Origin: Duganella sp. CF517
GTDB lineage: Bacteria; Pseudomonadota; Gammaproteobacteria; Burkholderiales; Burkholderiaceae_D
Assembly: GCF_900110275.1 (NCBI RefSeq)
Contig: NZ_FODC01000007.1
Location: 62,001-126,000 of the forward strand
Direction: 5' to 3'
DNA: 64,000 nucleotides
The notes beneath the pieces were generated by a model that had not been told where the DNA came from, ran no database searches, and saw only the letters and a list, made by a program, of their open reading frames with translations. The translations under genes and the position numbers were made by a program. Shown piece by piece: positions 38,821-47,320 of the stretch (position 1 is the first letter of the stretch; each line of letters starts with the position of its first letter).

Positions 38821-38907
38821 GGTCGCAGATGGCGCGGCCATCTTTCTCGATGGCTTGCGGGCGGGGTAAAATGGCGGCTTGACCAAGCCCGGATGAATTT
38901 GAACATG

Positions 38908-39681
38908 GGTCGACTCCTCGCCATCGACGGCCTCAATATCGTGCGCCGCGTCTACGAAGCCAGCCCCGAACCCGATAGCGCCGAAAAGGCCGACATCGCG
39001 CTGCGCCACGCGCTGTCGTCGTTCCGCACCTTGCTGCACGACCACGAACCGACCCACGTGCTGCCGGCCTTCGACTTCGGCGGGCGCACCTGGCGCCACG
39101 ACCTGTACGCCGGCTACCGCGAGGGCCGCGCACCGATGCCCACCCCGCTGCGCGAGGCGCTGCCGGCGTTCTACGACAAGCTGGCCGGCTTCGGCATGCA
39201 CGTCGTCTCGCTGCCCGAGGTCGAGGCCGACGACGTCATCGGCACCGTGGTGCTGCGCTGGCTGGCCGACGGCCGCGGCGAGGCCACCATCGCCACCACC
39301 GACAAGGACTTGCACGGCCTGATCGCCCACGGCGCGCGCGTGTGGGACCACTTCAAGAGCGAATGGCACGACCACGCCTGGGTCGAGCAGAAGTGGGGCG
39401 TGCCGGCCGAGCAGTTGCCGGACCTGCTGGCCCTGATGGGCGACGTCACCGACTCGATCCCCGGCGTGTCCAAGGTGGGCGTCAAGACGGCGGCCCGACT
39501 GTTGCGTACTTACGGCAATCTGGACGCCATCATGGCCGGGGCCGGCATTCTGAAGGACACGCTGGGCGAAACTCTACGAAAGGAGCGCGAAATGCTGTAT
39601 CTTTCGAGACAATTGGTGCAATTGAAAACAGATGTGCGGGTCGGCGTGACCTGGAATATGCTGGCCTGGGACCGGCGGTAA
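38908..39681 (+). CDS. 5'-3' exonuclease, flap-endonuclease-like (Xni/ExoIX type)
   Basis: 257 residues from MGRLLAIDGLNIVRRVYEA; an in-frame ATG 15 bases upstream is possible. PIN-like nuclease core with acidic metal ligands (LLAIDG, FDFGGRTWRHD, EVEADDVIG, TTDKDLHGLI, MGDVTDSIPGV) and the helix-hairpin-helix DSIPGVSKVGVKTAARLL. It matches the nuclease domain of DNA polymerase I but stands alone. It removes 5' flaps. It probably forms a transcript with the receiver gene that follows by 38 bases. Confidence 0.9.
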   Translation, partial: GRLLAIDGLNIVRRVYEASPEPDSAEKADIALRHALSSFRTLLHDHEPTHVLPAFDFGGRTWRHDLYAGYREGRAPMPTPLREALPAFYDKLAGFGMHVVSLPEVEADDVIGTVVLRWLADGRGEATIATTDKDLHGLIAHGARVWDHFKSEWHDHAWVEQKWGVPAEQLPDLLALMGDVTDSIPGVSKVGVKTAARLLRTYGNLDAIMAGAGILKDTLGETLRKEREMLYLSRQLVQLKTDVRVGVTWNMLAWDRR

Positions 39682-39719
39682 GCGGTGGCGCGCACACTTA
39701 ACAGAACAAGGTTTGCAAG

Positions 39720-40151
39720 ATGTTAAAAGCGGTCATTATCGATTCCAGCGCGGTCGCGCGCGGCCTGCTCAACACGGTGCTGCTCGACGGCGGTTACGAC
39801 GTGGTGGGCCAGAGCCACACCTGCGCCGCCGGCCTGGCGCTGCTGATCAAGTTCAACCCGCACATCGTCTGCATCGCCCGCGAGCAGATGGAGAGCGGCG
39901 AGGACGTGGTGCAGGAGATCAAAACCAAGTGGCCCAAGACCCTGATCTTCATGGTCTCGAGCGAATTCGACGCCGCCACCATCCAGGCCGCGCACGCGAT
40001 GGGCGTGAGCGGCTTCATCGTCAAGCCGTTCAAGGCCGACACGGTGCTCAACACGATCCGCAACGTCGTCATCGCGATGGTCAAGCGCCAGCGCGCGGCG
40101 ATGGCCGAAAAGGACGCCGCGCCCGACGCGGGCGAGCCCGGCGACGCCTGA
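39720..40151 (+). CDS. Degenerate receiver (CheY-like) protein
   Basis: 143 residues with the receiver fold: VIIDSSAVAR (strand 1), HIVCIAREQMESGEDVV (strand 3 region), IFMVSS and FIVKPFKADT with the conserved Lys (about 102). The phospho-acceptor Asp of strand 3 is replaced by Ala (A53, HIVCIA where IVLLDI would be) and one acidic residue of the strand-1 pair by Ser. It cannot be phosphorylated in the usual way and may act as a binding module. No kinase is adjacent. Stop lies 10 bases before the 40-kb inverted repeat. Confidence 0.85.
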   Translation: MLKAVIIDSSAVARGLLNTVLLDGGYDVVGQSHTCAAGLALLIKFNPHIVCIAREQMESGEDVVQEIKTKWPKTLIFMVSSEFDAATIQAAHAMGVSGFIVKPFKADTVLNTIRNVVIAMVKRQRAAMAEKDAAPDAGEPGDA

Positions 40152-40160
40152 CCACCCGCC

Positions 40161-40245
40161 GGGGTCAAGTCTGTCATTCGGACACGAGGCCGGCCGTAGC
40201 ACATCGATATGGTTGAGGCCGTGTCCGAATGTCAGACTTGACCCC
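40161..40245. repeat. Complete copy of GGGGTCA inverted-repeat family (class A)
   Basis: 85 bases: left arm GGGGTCAAGTCTGTCATTCG... (40161-40185), loop with GATATGGTTGAGGCC, right arm GTGTCCGAATGTCAGACTTG ending ACCCC (40221-40245). One mismatch between arms. The loop tail TATGGTTGAGGCCGTGTCCG parallels TACGGTTGAGGCGGTGTCCG in the 56-kb copies. The right arm overlaps the 3' end of mnmA. Confidence 0.92.
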
Positions 40246-41347
40246 GGGGGAAGGTGGAGCTGTCGATGATGCCGCCGCCGAGGCACACGTCGCCGTCGTA
40301 CAGCACGGCCGATTGGCCAGGCGTGACCGCCCATTGGGCATCCATGAATTTCAACGCGAAGTCCGAGTCGCCTTCGGGCGCGATCTCGCACGCCACGTCG
40401 GCCTGGCGGTAGCGCGTCTTGGCCGCCATCGCGCGCGGCGACGGCGCCTCGCCGGCGATCCAGCTGGCCTGGTCGGCGCGCAGGTCCGACGATAGCAGCC
40501 ACGGATGCTCGTGGCCTTGCACGATGTACAGCGTGTTGCTGGCCACGTCCTTGCGCGCCACGTACCAGGCGTCGCTGCTGCCGTCCGGATTCTTGTACGC
40601 CTTCATGCCGCCCACGCCGATGCCCTTGCGCTGGCCCAGCGTGTAGAACGACAGGCCGACATGCTCGCCGACGGTCTTGCCGTCGTCGGTCTTCATCGGT
40701 CCCGGTTTGTACGACAGGTAGCGGTTTAAAAACTCGCGGAACGGGCGCTCGCCGATGAAGCAGATGCCGGTCGAATCCTTCTTGGCCGCGTTGGGCAGCT
40801 TGAGCTTTTCGGCGATCTGGCGCACTTCGGTCTTCGGGATCTCGCCCAGCGGGAACAGGGTCTTCGACAACTGCGCCTGGTTCAGGCGGTGCAGGAAGTA
40901 GCTCTGGTCCTTGGTGTGGTCGACCGCCTTGAGCAGTTCGAACTTGTCGCCGTTCTGGCGCACGCGCGCGTAGTGGCCGGTGGCGATCAGGTCCGCGCCC
41001 AGGTGCATCGCGTGGTCGAGGAAGGCTTTGAACTTGATCTCGGCGTTGCACAGCACATCGGGGTTCGGCGTGCGGCCGGCCTGGTACTCGCGCAGGAAGT
41101 CGGCGAACACGCGGTCCTTGTATTCGCTGGCGAAGTTGACCGCCTCGATGTCGACGCCGATGACGTCGGCCACGCTGGCCGCGTCGATCCAGTCCTGGCG
41201 CGTCGAGCAGTATTCGGAGTCGTCGTCGTCCTCCCAGTTCTTCATGAACAGGCCGACCACGTCGTAGCCCTGCTCCTTGAGCATCCAGGCCGCGACCGAG
41301 GAATCGACCCCGCCCGACATGCCGATCACGACTTTTTTCTTGCTCAT
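40232..41347 (-). CDS. mnmA: tRNA-specific 2-thiouridylase
   Basis: 371 residues. N-terminal PP-loop ATP site [15 protein letters not shown], catalytic Cys in LCNAEIKF and [10 protein letters not shown], and C-terminal CLGGGIID. It makes 2-thiouridine at the wobble position of tRNAs for Lys, Glu and Gln. The last codons (GGT CAA GTC TGA) and stop lie within the right arm of the inverted repeat, so the C-terminus after [14 protein letters not shown] has been set by the repeat insertion; the family normally ends near this point, and function should be intact. Confidence 0.95.
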   Translation of the reverse strand: MSKKKVVIGMSGGVDSSVAAWMLKEQGYDVVGLFMKNWEDDDDSEYCSTRQDWIDAASVADVIGVDIEAVNFASEYKDRVFADFLREYQAGRTPNPDVLCNAEIKFKAFLDHAMHLGADLIATGHYARVRQNGDKFELLKAVDHTKDQSYFLHRLNQAQLSKTLFPLGEIPKTEVRQIAEKLKLPNAAKKDSTGICFIGERPFREFLNRYLSYKPGPMKTDDGKTVGEHVGLSFYTLGQRKGIGVGGMKAYKNPDGSSDAWYVARKDVASNTLYIVQGHEHPWLLSSDLRADQASWIAGEAPSPRAMAAKTRYRQADVACEIAPEGDSDFALKFMDAQWAVTPGQSAVLYDGDVCLGGGIIDSSTFPRGQV

Positions 41348-41362
41348 TACTTTTCCAGCCTT

Positions 41363-41860
41363 CTATCCATTAGCGGTGCTCACCGCCTCCTTGAACACGG
41401 AGGCGTGGGTTTGTATCAGTTCCAGCGGGGCGCGCCGCCCGGCCAGGTATTCGTCGACGCATTGCAGCACGGTGGGGCTGCGGTGGCGGTCGGCGCAGGC
41501 GGCCAGTTCGTCGCGCGTGAGCCACATCGTGCGCAGGATGCCCTCGTCGAGCGGGCGGTCGTGCTGCGCGCCGGGCGTGCCGCAGAACGTGAAGCGCAAA
41601 TACGTCACTTCCTCGCCGGTGCGGTTGGAGGTGTAGCGCGACATGTACATGCCGACCAGCGCCGTCGGCGTGAAGTCGTAGGCCGTCTCCTCGAGCGTCT
41701 CGCGGATCACGGCCTGCTCGAGCGATTCGTGCGGGTCGAGGTGGCCGGCCGGCTGGTTGATGCGGATGCCGTCGCTGGTTTCTTCTTCGATCAGCAGGAA
41801 TTTGCCATCTTTTTCGACGATGGCGGCAACAGTAACAGAGGGTTTCCAGATACGCGGCAT
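41363..41860 (-). CDS. NUDIX hydrolase, NudJ-like
   Basis: 165 residues. The Nudix box GHLDPHESLEQAVIRETLEE (positions about 39-58) keeps G-x5-E-x7-R-E-x2-E-E. NudJ-type proteins hydrolyse thiamine and nucleoside pyrophosphates; exact substrate not readable. It precedes mnmA by 15 bases on the same strand, a common pairing. Confidence 0.9.
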   Translation of the reverse strand: MPRIWKPSVTVAAIVEKDGKFLLIEEETSDGIRINQPAGHLDPHESLEQAVIRETLEETAYDFTPTALVGMYMSRYTSNRTGEEVTYLRFTFCGTPGAQHDRPLDEGILRTMWLTRDELAACADRHRSPTVLQCVDEYLAGRRAPLELIQTHASVFKEAVSTANG

Positions 41861-42163
41861 GAGTCATCCTTGAAAGAGCCGACATTTTAGCCTGTTCCGG
41901 ACGTTTGGTTTGAAACCGGGGTCGCTAAAAGATGGGTTCGTGTTGAACAAAAACAAGGTTTGGTCGGATAAACCGTGATTGACTGTGTGGTTTGCGCCGG
42001 ATCCAGCATTTTCGACGGCATTTCATGATAAATAGTCATAAATGATGTGATAAAAGCGTCATGTATTGATTAATACACATTCCGTATGATGGGTCCCCCG
42101 GGCGGCCGCAGGCCCGCATTTCCGTGTTAGATTCTAGTCAGTTTGTTAATCATTGGAGGCACC
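41861..42163. other. 303-base intergenic region upstream of pnt
   Basis: Divergent nudix and pntAA genes. The stretch 42000-42090 is AT-rich (TGATAAATAGTCATAAATGATGTGATAA) and probably carries the pnt promoter. The Shine-Dalgarno of pntAA (GGAGG) is at 42155-42159. I see no gene, repeat or clear operator. Confidence 0.4.
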
Positions 42164-43276
42164 ATGAGAATAAGCGTACCGGCCGAGACAAGGCCGGGGG
42201 AGACCCGGGTCGCGGCCACACCCGAAACAGTCAAGAAGCTGGCAGCCAAACACGAGGTACTGGTGCAAGCGGGCGCCGGGCTGGCCGCCTCGGTCACCGA
42301 CGAGGCCTACGTGGCGGCGGGTGCGAAGATCGTCGACGCGGCCGAGGCCTACGGCGCCGACGTGGTGCTCAAGGTGCGCGCCCCCAATGCGGAAGAACGC
42401 GCGCGGATCAAACCGGGCACCGTGGTGATCGGCATGCTAAACCCCTTCGACGCCGACAACAACGCGGCCATGGCCACGGCGGGGCTGCAAGCCTTCGCGC
42501 TCGAGGCGGTGCCGCGCATCACGCGCGCGCAGTCGATGGACGTGCTGTCGTCGCAGGCCAACATCGCCGGCTACAAGGCGGTGCTGGTGGCGGCCAACAC
42601 CTACCAGCGCTTCATGCCGATGCTGATGACGGCGGCCGGCACGGTCAAGGCGGCGCGGGTGCTGATCATGGGCGTCGGCGTGGCCGGGTTGCAGGCGATC
42701 GCCACGGCCAAGCGGCTCGGCGCCGTGATCGAGGCGTCCGACGTGCGCCCGCCGGTCAAGGAACAGGTCGAATCGCTGGGCGCGAAGTTCATCGACGTGC
42801 CCTTCATCACCGACGAGGAAAAAGAGATCGCGCAGGGCGTGGGCGGCTACGCGCGGCCGATGCCGGCCGACTGGATGCGCCGCCAGGCGGCGCTGGTGCA
42901 CGAACGCGCCAAGCTGGCCGACATCGTCATCACCACCGCGCTGATACCGGGCCGGCCGGCGCCGGTGCTGATCTCCGAGGAGACCGTCAAGGCGATGAAG
43001 CCCGGTTCCGTGATCGTCGACCTGGCCGTGTCGCAGGGCGGCAACTGCCCGCTGTCGGAACTGAATAAAACGGTGGTCAAGCACGGCGTGCACATCGTCG
43101 GCGAGCCCGATCTGGCGACCCTGGTGGCGGCCGACGCCTCCGCCCTGTACGCGCGCAACGTGCTCGACTTCCTCAAGCTGATCATCGACAAGGACGACAA
43201 GCTGGCGATCGACCGCGAGGACGAGATCATCAAGGCGACCTTGCTGTGCGCCGGCGGCGAACTCTTAAGAAAATAA
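42164..43276 (+). CDS. pntAA: NAD(P) transhydrogenase alpha subunit, NAD-binding part
   Basis: 370 residues from the ATG 4 bases past GGAGG. It carries the NAD-binding domain I (VPAETRPGETRVAATPETVKKL at the N-terminus; nucleotide-binding fold with VLIMGVGVAGLQAIATAKRLGA, key GVGVAG). In this organism type PntA is split; the membrane part is the next gene. The enzyme uses the proton gradient to make NADPH from NADH. Confidence 0.93.
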   Translation: MRISVPAETRPGETRVAATPETVKKLAAKHEVLVQAGAGLAASVTDEAYVAAGAKIVDAAEAYGADVVLKVRAPNAEERARIKPGTVVIGMLNPFDADNNAAMATAGLQAFALEAVPRITRAQSMDVLSSQANIAGYKAVLVAANTYQRFMPMLMTAAGTVKAARVLIMGVGVAGLQAIATAKRLGAVIEASDVRPPVKEQVESLGAKFIDVPFITDEEKEIAQGVGGYARPMPADWMRRQAALVHERAKLADIVITTALIPGRPAPVLISEETVKAMKPGSVIVDLAVSQGGNCPLSELNKTVVKHGVHIVGEPDLATLVAADASALYARNVLDFLKLIIDKDDKLAIDREDEIIKATLLCAGGELLRK

Positions 43277-43301
43277 CGAAGACAATACAACGGAGAACAT
43301 C

Positions 43302-43643
43302 ATGGAAGTCAGTCATACCATCATCAATCTCATCATCTTCGTGCTGGCGATCTACGTCGGCTACCACGTGGTCTGGACCGTCACGCCGGCGCTTCACACG
43401 CCGCTGATGGCGGTGACCAACGCCGTCTCGGCGATCATCATCGTCGGCGCCATGCTGGCCGCCTCGCTCACCGAGGGCGTGATCGGGCAGGTCGCCGGCA
43501 CCGTCGCCGTGGCGCTGGCTGCGGTCAACGTGTTCGGCGGCTTTTTGGTCACGCAGCGCATGCTGGAGATGTTCCGCAAGAAGGAGCCGAAGGCCAAGCC
43601 GGTAGCCGCGAAGGTGGACGAGAAAGCGGGAGGCCACGCATGA
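43302..43643 (+). CDS. pntAB: NAD(P) transhydrogenase alpha subunit, membrane part
   Basis: 113 residues, about four membrane segments (LIIFVLAIYVGYHVVW at the N-terminus, then VSAIIIVGAML and VAVALAAVNVFGGFLV) and a basic tail. It forms half of the proton channel with PntB. Its stop overlaps the pntB start by 4 bases (ATGA). Confidence 0.93.
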   Translation: MEVSHTIINLIIFVLAIYVGYHVVWTVTPALHTPLMAVTNAVSAIIIVGAMLAASLTEGVIGQVAGTVAVALAAVNVFGGFLVTQRMLEMFRKKEPKAKPVAAKVDEKAGGHA

Positions 43644-45115
43644 ACTTCATCTCCATGAACCTGGTGACGATGATGTATCTGATCGCGTCGGTGTGCTTCA
43701 TCCAGGCGCTCAAAGGGCTGTCGTCGCCGGGCACGGCGCGCACCGGCAACGCCTTCGGCATGTCCGGCATGGCCATCGCCGTGGTGACGACGATCGCGCT
43801 GATCCTCAAGCTGCGCGCGGACGCGGTGGCGGCCGGCGTTGGCGCGGGCAGTGGCATGGGCCTGGGCCTGGTGCTGGTCGGCGTGGTGGTTGGCGGCGGC
43901 ATCGGCGCGCTGCTGGCCAAGAAGGTCGAGATGACCAAGATGCCGGAGCTGGTGGCGGCGATGCACTCGCTGATCGGTCTTGCCGCCGTGTGCATCGCGG
44001 TGGCGGCGGTGTCGGAGCCGCACGCCTTCGGCATCGCGGCGGTGGGCACGCCGCTGCCGTTCGGGAACCGCATCGAACTGTTCATCGGCACCTTCGTCGG
44101 CGCCATCACCTTCTCCGGATCGGTGATCGCCTTCGGCAAGCTGTCGGGCAAATACAAGTTCCGCCTGTTCCAGGGCGCGCCGGTCAGCTTCGCCGGCCAG
44201 CACATGCTCAACCTGATCCTGGCCGTCGTCATGGTCGGCCTCGGGCTGGTGTTCTGCTTCGCCGGCGGCGTCGCGCCGGCATGGACGCCGTTCCTGGTCA
44301 TGACCGCCATCGCCTTCGTGCTGGGCGTGTTGATCATCATCCCGATCGGCGGCGCCGACATGCCGGTGGTGGTGTCGATGCTGAACTCCTACTCCGGCTG
44401 GGCGGCGGCGGGGATCGGCTTTTCGCTCAACAACGCGATGCTGATCATCGCCGGTTCGCTGGTCGGATCAAGCGGCGCGATCCTGTCGTACATCATGTGC
44501 AAGGCGATGAACCGTTCGTTCTTCAACGTGATCCTGGGCGGCTTCGGCGGCGCGCCGGCGGAGGCGGGCGGCGGCGGAGCCAAGGAACAGCGCCCGGTCA
44601 AATCCGGCTCGGCGGACGACGCCTCCTTCATCATGGCCAACGCGGAAAGCGTGATCATCGTGCCGGGCTACGGCCTGGCGGTGGCGCGCGCGCAGCACTC
44701 GCTCAAGGAGCTGGTCGAGAAGCTGACGCACAAGGGCGTGAGCGTGAAGTACGCGATCCACCCGGTGGCCGGGCGCATGCCGGGCCACATGAACGTCCTG
44801 CTGGCCGAGGCCGAGGTGCCGTACGACCAGGTGTTCGAGATGGAGGACATCAACGGCGAATTCGGCCAGACCGACGTGGTGTTGATTTTGGGCGCCAACG
44901 ACGTGGTCAATCCGGCCGCCAAGGACCCCAAGTCGCCGATCGCCGGCATGCCGATCCTGGAGGCGTACAAGGCCAAGAGCATCATCGTCAACAAGCGCTC
45001 GATGGCGTCGGGTTACGCTGGTCTGGACAATGAGCTGTTTTACCAGGCCAATACGATGATGGTGTTCGGCGACGCCAAGAAGGTCATCGAAGACATGGTC
45101 AAAGCCGTCGAGTAA
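43640..45115 (+). CDS. pntB: NAD(P) transhydrogenase beta subunit
   Basis: 491 residues, N-terminal membrane domain (nine or so segments) and C-terminal NADP-binding domain (GYGLAVARAQHSLKEL, the GxGxxxA/G nucleotide loop, at about 340-355; LGANDVVNPAAK later). Start overlaps pntAB by ATGA. Completes the three-subunit enzyme. Confidence 0.95.
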   Translation: MNFISMNLVTMMYLIASVCFIQALKGLSSPGTARTGNAFGMSGMAIAVVTTIALILKLRADAVAAGVGAGSGMGLGLVLVGVVVGGGIGALLAKKVEMTKMPELVAAMHSLIGLAAVCIAVAAVSEPHAFGIAAVGTPLPFGNRIELFIGTFVGAITFSGSVIAFGKLSGKYKFRLFQGAPVSFAGQHMLNLILAVVMVGLGLVFCFAGGVAPAWTPFLVMTAIAFVLGVLIIIPIGGADMPVVVSMLNSYSGWAAAGIGFSLNNAMLIIAGSLVGSSGAILSYIMCKAMNRSFFNVILGGFGGAPAEAGGGGAKEQRPVKSGSADDASFIMANAESVIIVPGYGLAVARAQHSLKELVEKLTHKGVSVKYAIHPVAGRMPGHMNVLLAEAEVPYDQVFEMEDINGEFGQTDVVLILGANDVVNPAAKDPKSPIAGMPILEAYKAKSIIVNKRSMASGYAGLDNELFYQANTMMVFGDAKKVIEDMVKAVE

Positions 45116-45122
45116 GGGTTCG

Positions 45123-45139
45123 ATTCACATTTTGTGAAT
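45123..45139. promoter_or_regulatory. Palindrome, candidate operator of the SDR gene
   Basis: ATTCACA-TTT-TGTGAAT is a perfect 7-base inverted repeat 7 bases past the pntB stop and about 80 bases upstream of the SDR gene. It has no GC stem, so it is not a terminator; it has the look of a dimeric repressor site. Confidence 0.45.
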
Positions 45140-45221
45140 GGTCTATTGCTGTTTGGCCGATTGATGGTTGGGTTGGTGAATCTTATGATGGCTTCACTAA
45201 CCCACCACAAGGAGCCTCAAA

Positions 45222-45986
45222 ATGAATCGCTTACAAAACAAAGTCGCAATCGTCACTGGCGCATCGTCCGGCATCGGCCGCGCCACCGCCAAACTGTTCG
45301 CCGCCGAAGGCGCCAAGGTCGTCGTCGCGGCGCGCCGCCAGGCCGAACTGGCCACCTTGGTCGCGGAGATCGAAGCCGACGGCGGACAGGCCATCGCCTT
45401 GGCGGGCGACGTGACCTCGGAATCGTTCAACGCGCAACTGGTCGCCGCCGCCGTCGAGGCGTACGGCCGCCTCGATATCGCCTACAACAACGCCGGCACC
45501 CTGGGCGAGATGGGCGAGACGACCGGCGTCTCGGAGCAGGGCTGGAACGACACGCTTGCCGCCAACCTGACCAGCGCCTTCCTCGGCGCCAAACATCAGA
45601 TTCCGGAGATGATCAAGCATGGCGGCGGTTCGGTGATTTTCACCTCGACCTTTGTCGGCTACAGCTTCGCGTTCCCAGGCGTGGCGGCGTACGCGGCCAG
45701 CAAGGCGGGCTTGATCGGTTTGACGCAGGCGCTGGCGGCCGAATACGGTCCAAAAGGCGTGCGTGTGAATTCGGTGCTGCCCGGCGCGGTCGATACGCAG
45801 ATGTACCGCGACATGAACGACACCCCGGAGGCGACGTCCTTCATCACCAACCTGCATGCGTTGAAACGCGTGGCGCAGCCGGAGGAATTGGCGCGCTCGG
45901 TGCTGTACCTGGCGTCGGACGATGCGTCGTTCGTCACCGGCACCGCGTCGCTGATCGACGGCGGCGCGTCCATCACCCGCACCTAA
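45222..45986 (+). CDS. Short-chain dehydrogenase/reductase
   Basis: 254 residues. TGASSGIGRATA cofactor loop, NNAG, and catalytic YAASKAG with Ser upstream. Classical SDR with C-terminal ASLIDGG. AAGGAG precedes the ATG (8-base spacing). Substrate unknown. Confidence 0.92.
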   Translation: MNRLQNKVAIVTGASSGIGRATAKLFAAEGAKVVVAARRQAELATLVAEIEADGGQAIALAGDVTSESFNAQLVAAAVEAYGRLDIAYNNAGTLGEMGETTGVSEQGWNDTLAANLTSAFLGAKHQIPEMIKHGGGSVIFTSTFVGYSFAFPGVAAYAASKAGLIGLTQALAAEYGPKGVRVNSVLPGAVDTQMYRDMNDTPEATSFITNLHALKRVAQPEELARSVLYLASDDASFVTGTASLIDGGASITRT

Positions 45987-46000
45987 TCACCCGCACCTAA
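45973..46000. repeat. 14-base tandem duplication at the SDR stop
   Basis: TCACCCGCACCTAA occurs twice in direct tandem; the first copy contains the SDR stop codon. Confidence 0.8.
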
Positions 46001-46008
46001 AGCGTCCG

Positions 46009-46138
46009 CTGTGGTAAAGCTTCGCTTTTCTCCTCTCTTTTCTTCTATTTCTTCCTCTTTCCATCGCAAATTCAGAGAAGAGGGAGAAAGCGAGAAAAAT
46101 AGAAGAAAAGAGAAGTCGAAATAGAAGGTTTGCCACAG
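46009..46138. repeat. Long polypyrimidine/polypurine inverted repeat
   Basis: CTGTGGTAAAGCTTC (46009-46023) pairs with GAAGGTTTGCCACAG (46124-46138) with two mismatches. Between them are a pyrimidine tract (TTTTCTCCTCTCTTTTCTTC) and a purine tract (AGAAGAAAAGAGAAGTCG) that also pair imperfectly. The right arm read in reverse (TGTGGCAAACCTTCTATTTC) resembles the 32.3-kb element. It lies between convergent SDR and ubiH-family genes. Confidence 0.82.
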
Positions 46139-46162
46139 GGCGCGGTGCGGGGGAGGGCACCC

Positions 46163-47320
46163 TCAGCGGCGGCCGTACATCATCAGCTCGGCCAGCACGC
46201 CGCGCGCCGGGCCGGCCATGTCGATCGCTGCCAGCGACAGCCCCAGCAGCGCCTGCGCCGGCGAATCGTTGGCGAACACGCGCGCCATCGTGTCGGTCAG
46301 GCGCACCGTGGTGCTCCGGTCCTGCCGGCGCAGCGCGGTGAACTGCGCCAGCATCGCCGGCGTGGCGCCTTGCGCCAGCAGGCGCGCCAGCACCGTGACG
46401 TCGCGCAGGCCCAGATTCAATCCTTGTCCCGCGACCGGATGCAAGGTCTGCGCGGCGTTGCCGATGGCGACCGTGCGGGCGGTGGCGCGCGGATCGGCGT
46501 TCAACCCCAGCGGGAAGGCCAGACGCGGCGAGGCGTGCGTGAAGCGGCCGACGCGCTCGCCGAACGCTGCGCCCAGCGCGGCAAGGAACGCCTTGTCGTC
46601 CAAGGCCTGCAGCACGGCCGCGAACTCCGGCCGCACGCACCACACCAGCGAGTACTCGTCCCCCTGCGGCAGCAGCGCCAGCGGGCCTTGTTCGGTGAAC
46701 CGTTCGAAGGCGCGGTGGGCGATCGGCCGGCTGCTGCGCACCTGCGCGATGATGGCGGTCTGCCGGTAGTCCCGCCGTTGCGAGCGGCTTTCCTGATCGT
46801 TGAACAAACCGCCTTCAGCCTGCACGACGATGGACGCGCTCAGCGACTTCGCTGCCCCGCTCGCGGTGTCGGTGACGGTCAGCACCACCGAATCGGCCAG
46901 CTCGTCGAGCGCCTCCACGCGGGCGGGACGCAGCGTCGCGATGCCGGCCCGTTCGCAGACGGCGCCCAACGCCGTCACCAGGTCGCCGTAGCGGGTGACG
47001 TAGCCGAGTGCCGGCAGGTTGTGTTCGTCGCGGTCGATCAGGCTGCGGCCGAATTGTCCGCGCCGCGAGACGTGGATCTGGTGGATCGCCGTCGCCGCGA
47101 CGGGCATGGGCCAGGCGCCGATTTCTTCAAGTATCTGGCGGCTGCCGTAGGACAGCGCGATCGAGCGCGGGTCCTTGCTTGCCTGCGCCAGCGACTTGGC
47201 GTCGACCAGCGTGATGCGTGCGGCGGGCACGCCGCGCTTGGCCAGCAGCGCGGCAAGCGCCATGCCGGCCGGGCCGGCGCCGCAGATGGCGACGTCGCTA
47301 TTGTTTTGAAAATCCGTCAT
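46163..47320 (-). CDS. FAD-dependent UbiH/VisC-family hydroxylase
   Basis: 385 residues. FAD site DVAICGAGPAGMALAALLAKRG (key GAGPAG), and the C-terminal GNAAQTLHPVAGQGLNLGLRD flavin motif of the ubiquinone hydroxylases. It most likely hydroxylates an intermediate of ubiquinone synthesis (UbiH or UbiF/VisC). ATGA overlap with pepP, as is usual for the pepP-ubiH pair. Confidence 0.92.
   Translation of the reverse strand: MTDFQNNSDVAICGAGPAGMALAALLAKRGVPAARITLVDAKSLAQASKDPRSIALSYGSRQILEEIGAWPMPVAATAIHQIHVSRRGQFGRSLIDRDEHNLPALGYVTRYGDLVTALGAVCERAGIATLRPARVEALDELADSVVLTVTDTASGAAKSLSASIVVQAEGGLFNDQESRSQRRDYRQTAIIAQVRSSRPIAHRAFERFTEQGPLALLPQGDEYSLVWCVRPEFAAVLQALDDKAFLAALGAAFGERVGRFTHASPRLAFPLGLNADPRATARTVAIGNAAQTLHPVAGQGLNLGLRDVTVLARLLAQGATPAMLAQFTALRRQDRSTTVRLTDTMARVFANDSPAQALLGLSLAAIDMAGPARGVLAELMMYGRR

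Noticed and set aside
45987-46643. 218-residue minus-strand frame downstream of the ubiH-family gene
   Set aside because: It overlaps that gene in another frame and its tail is the translated polypyrimidine repeat.
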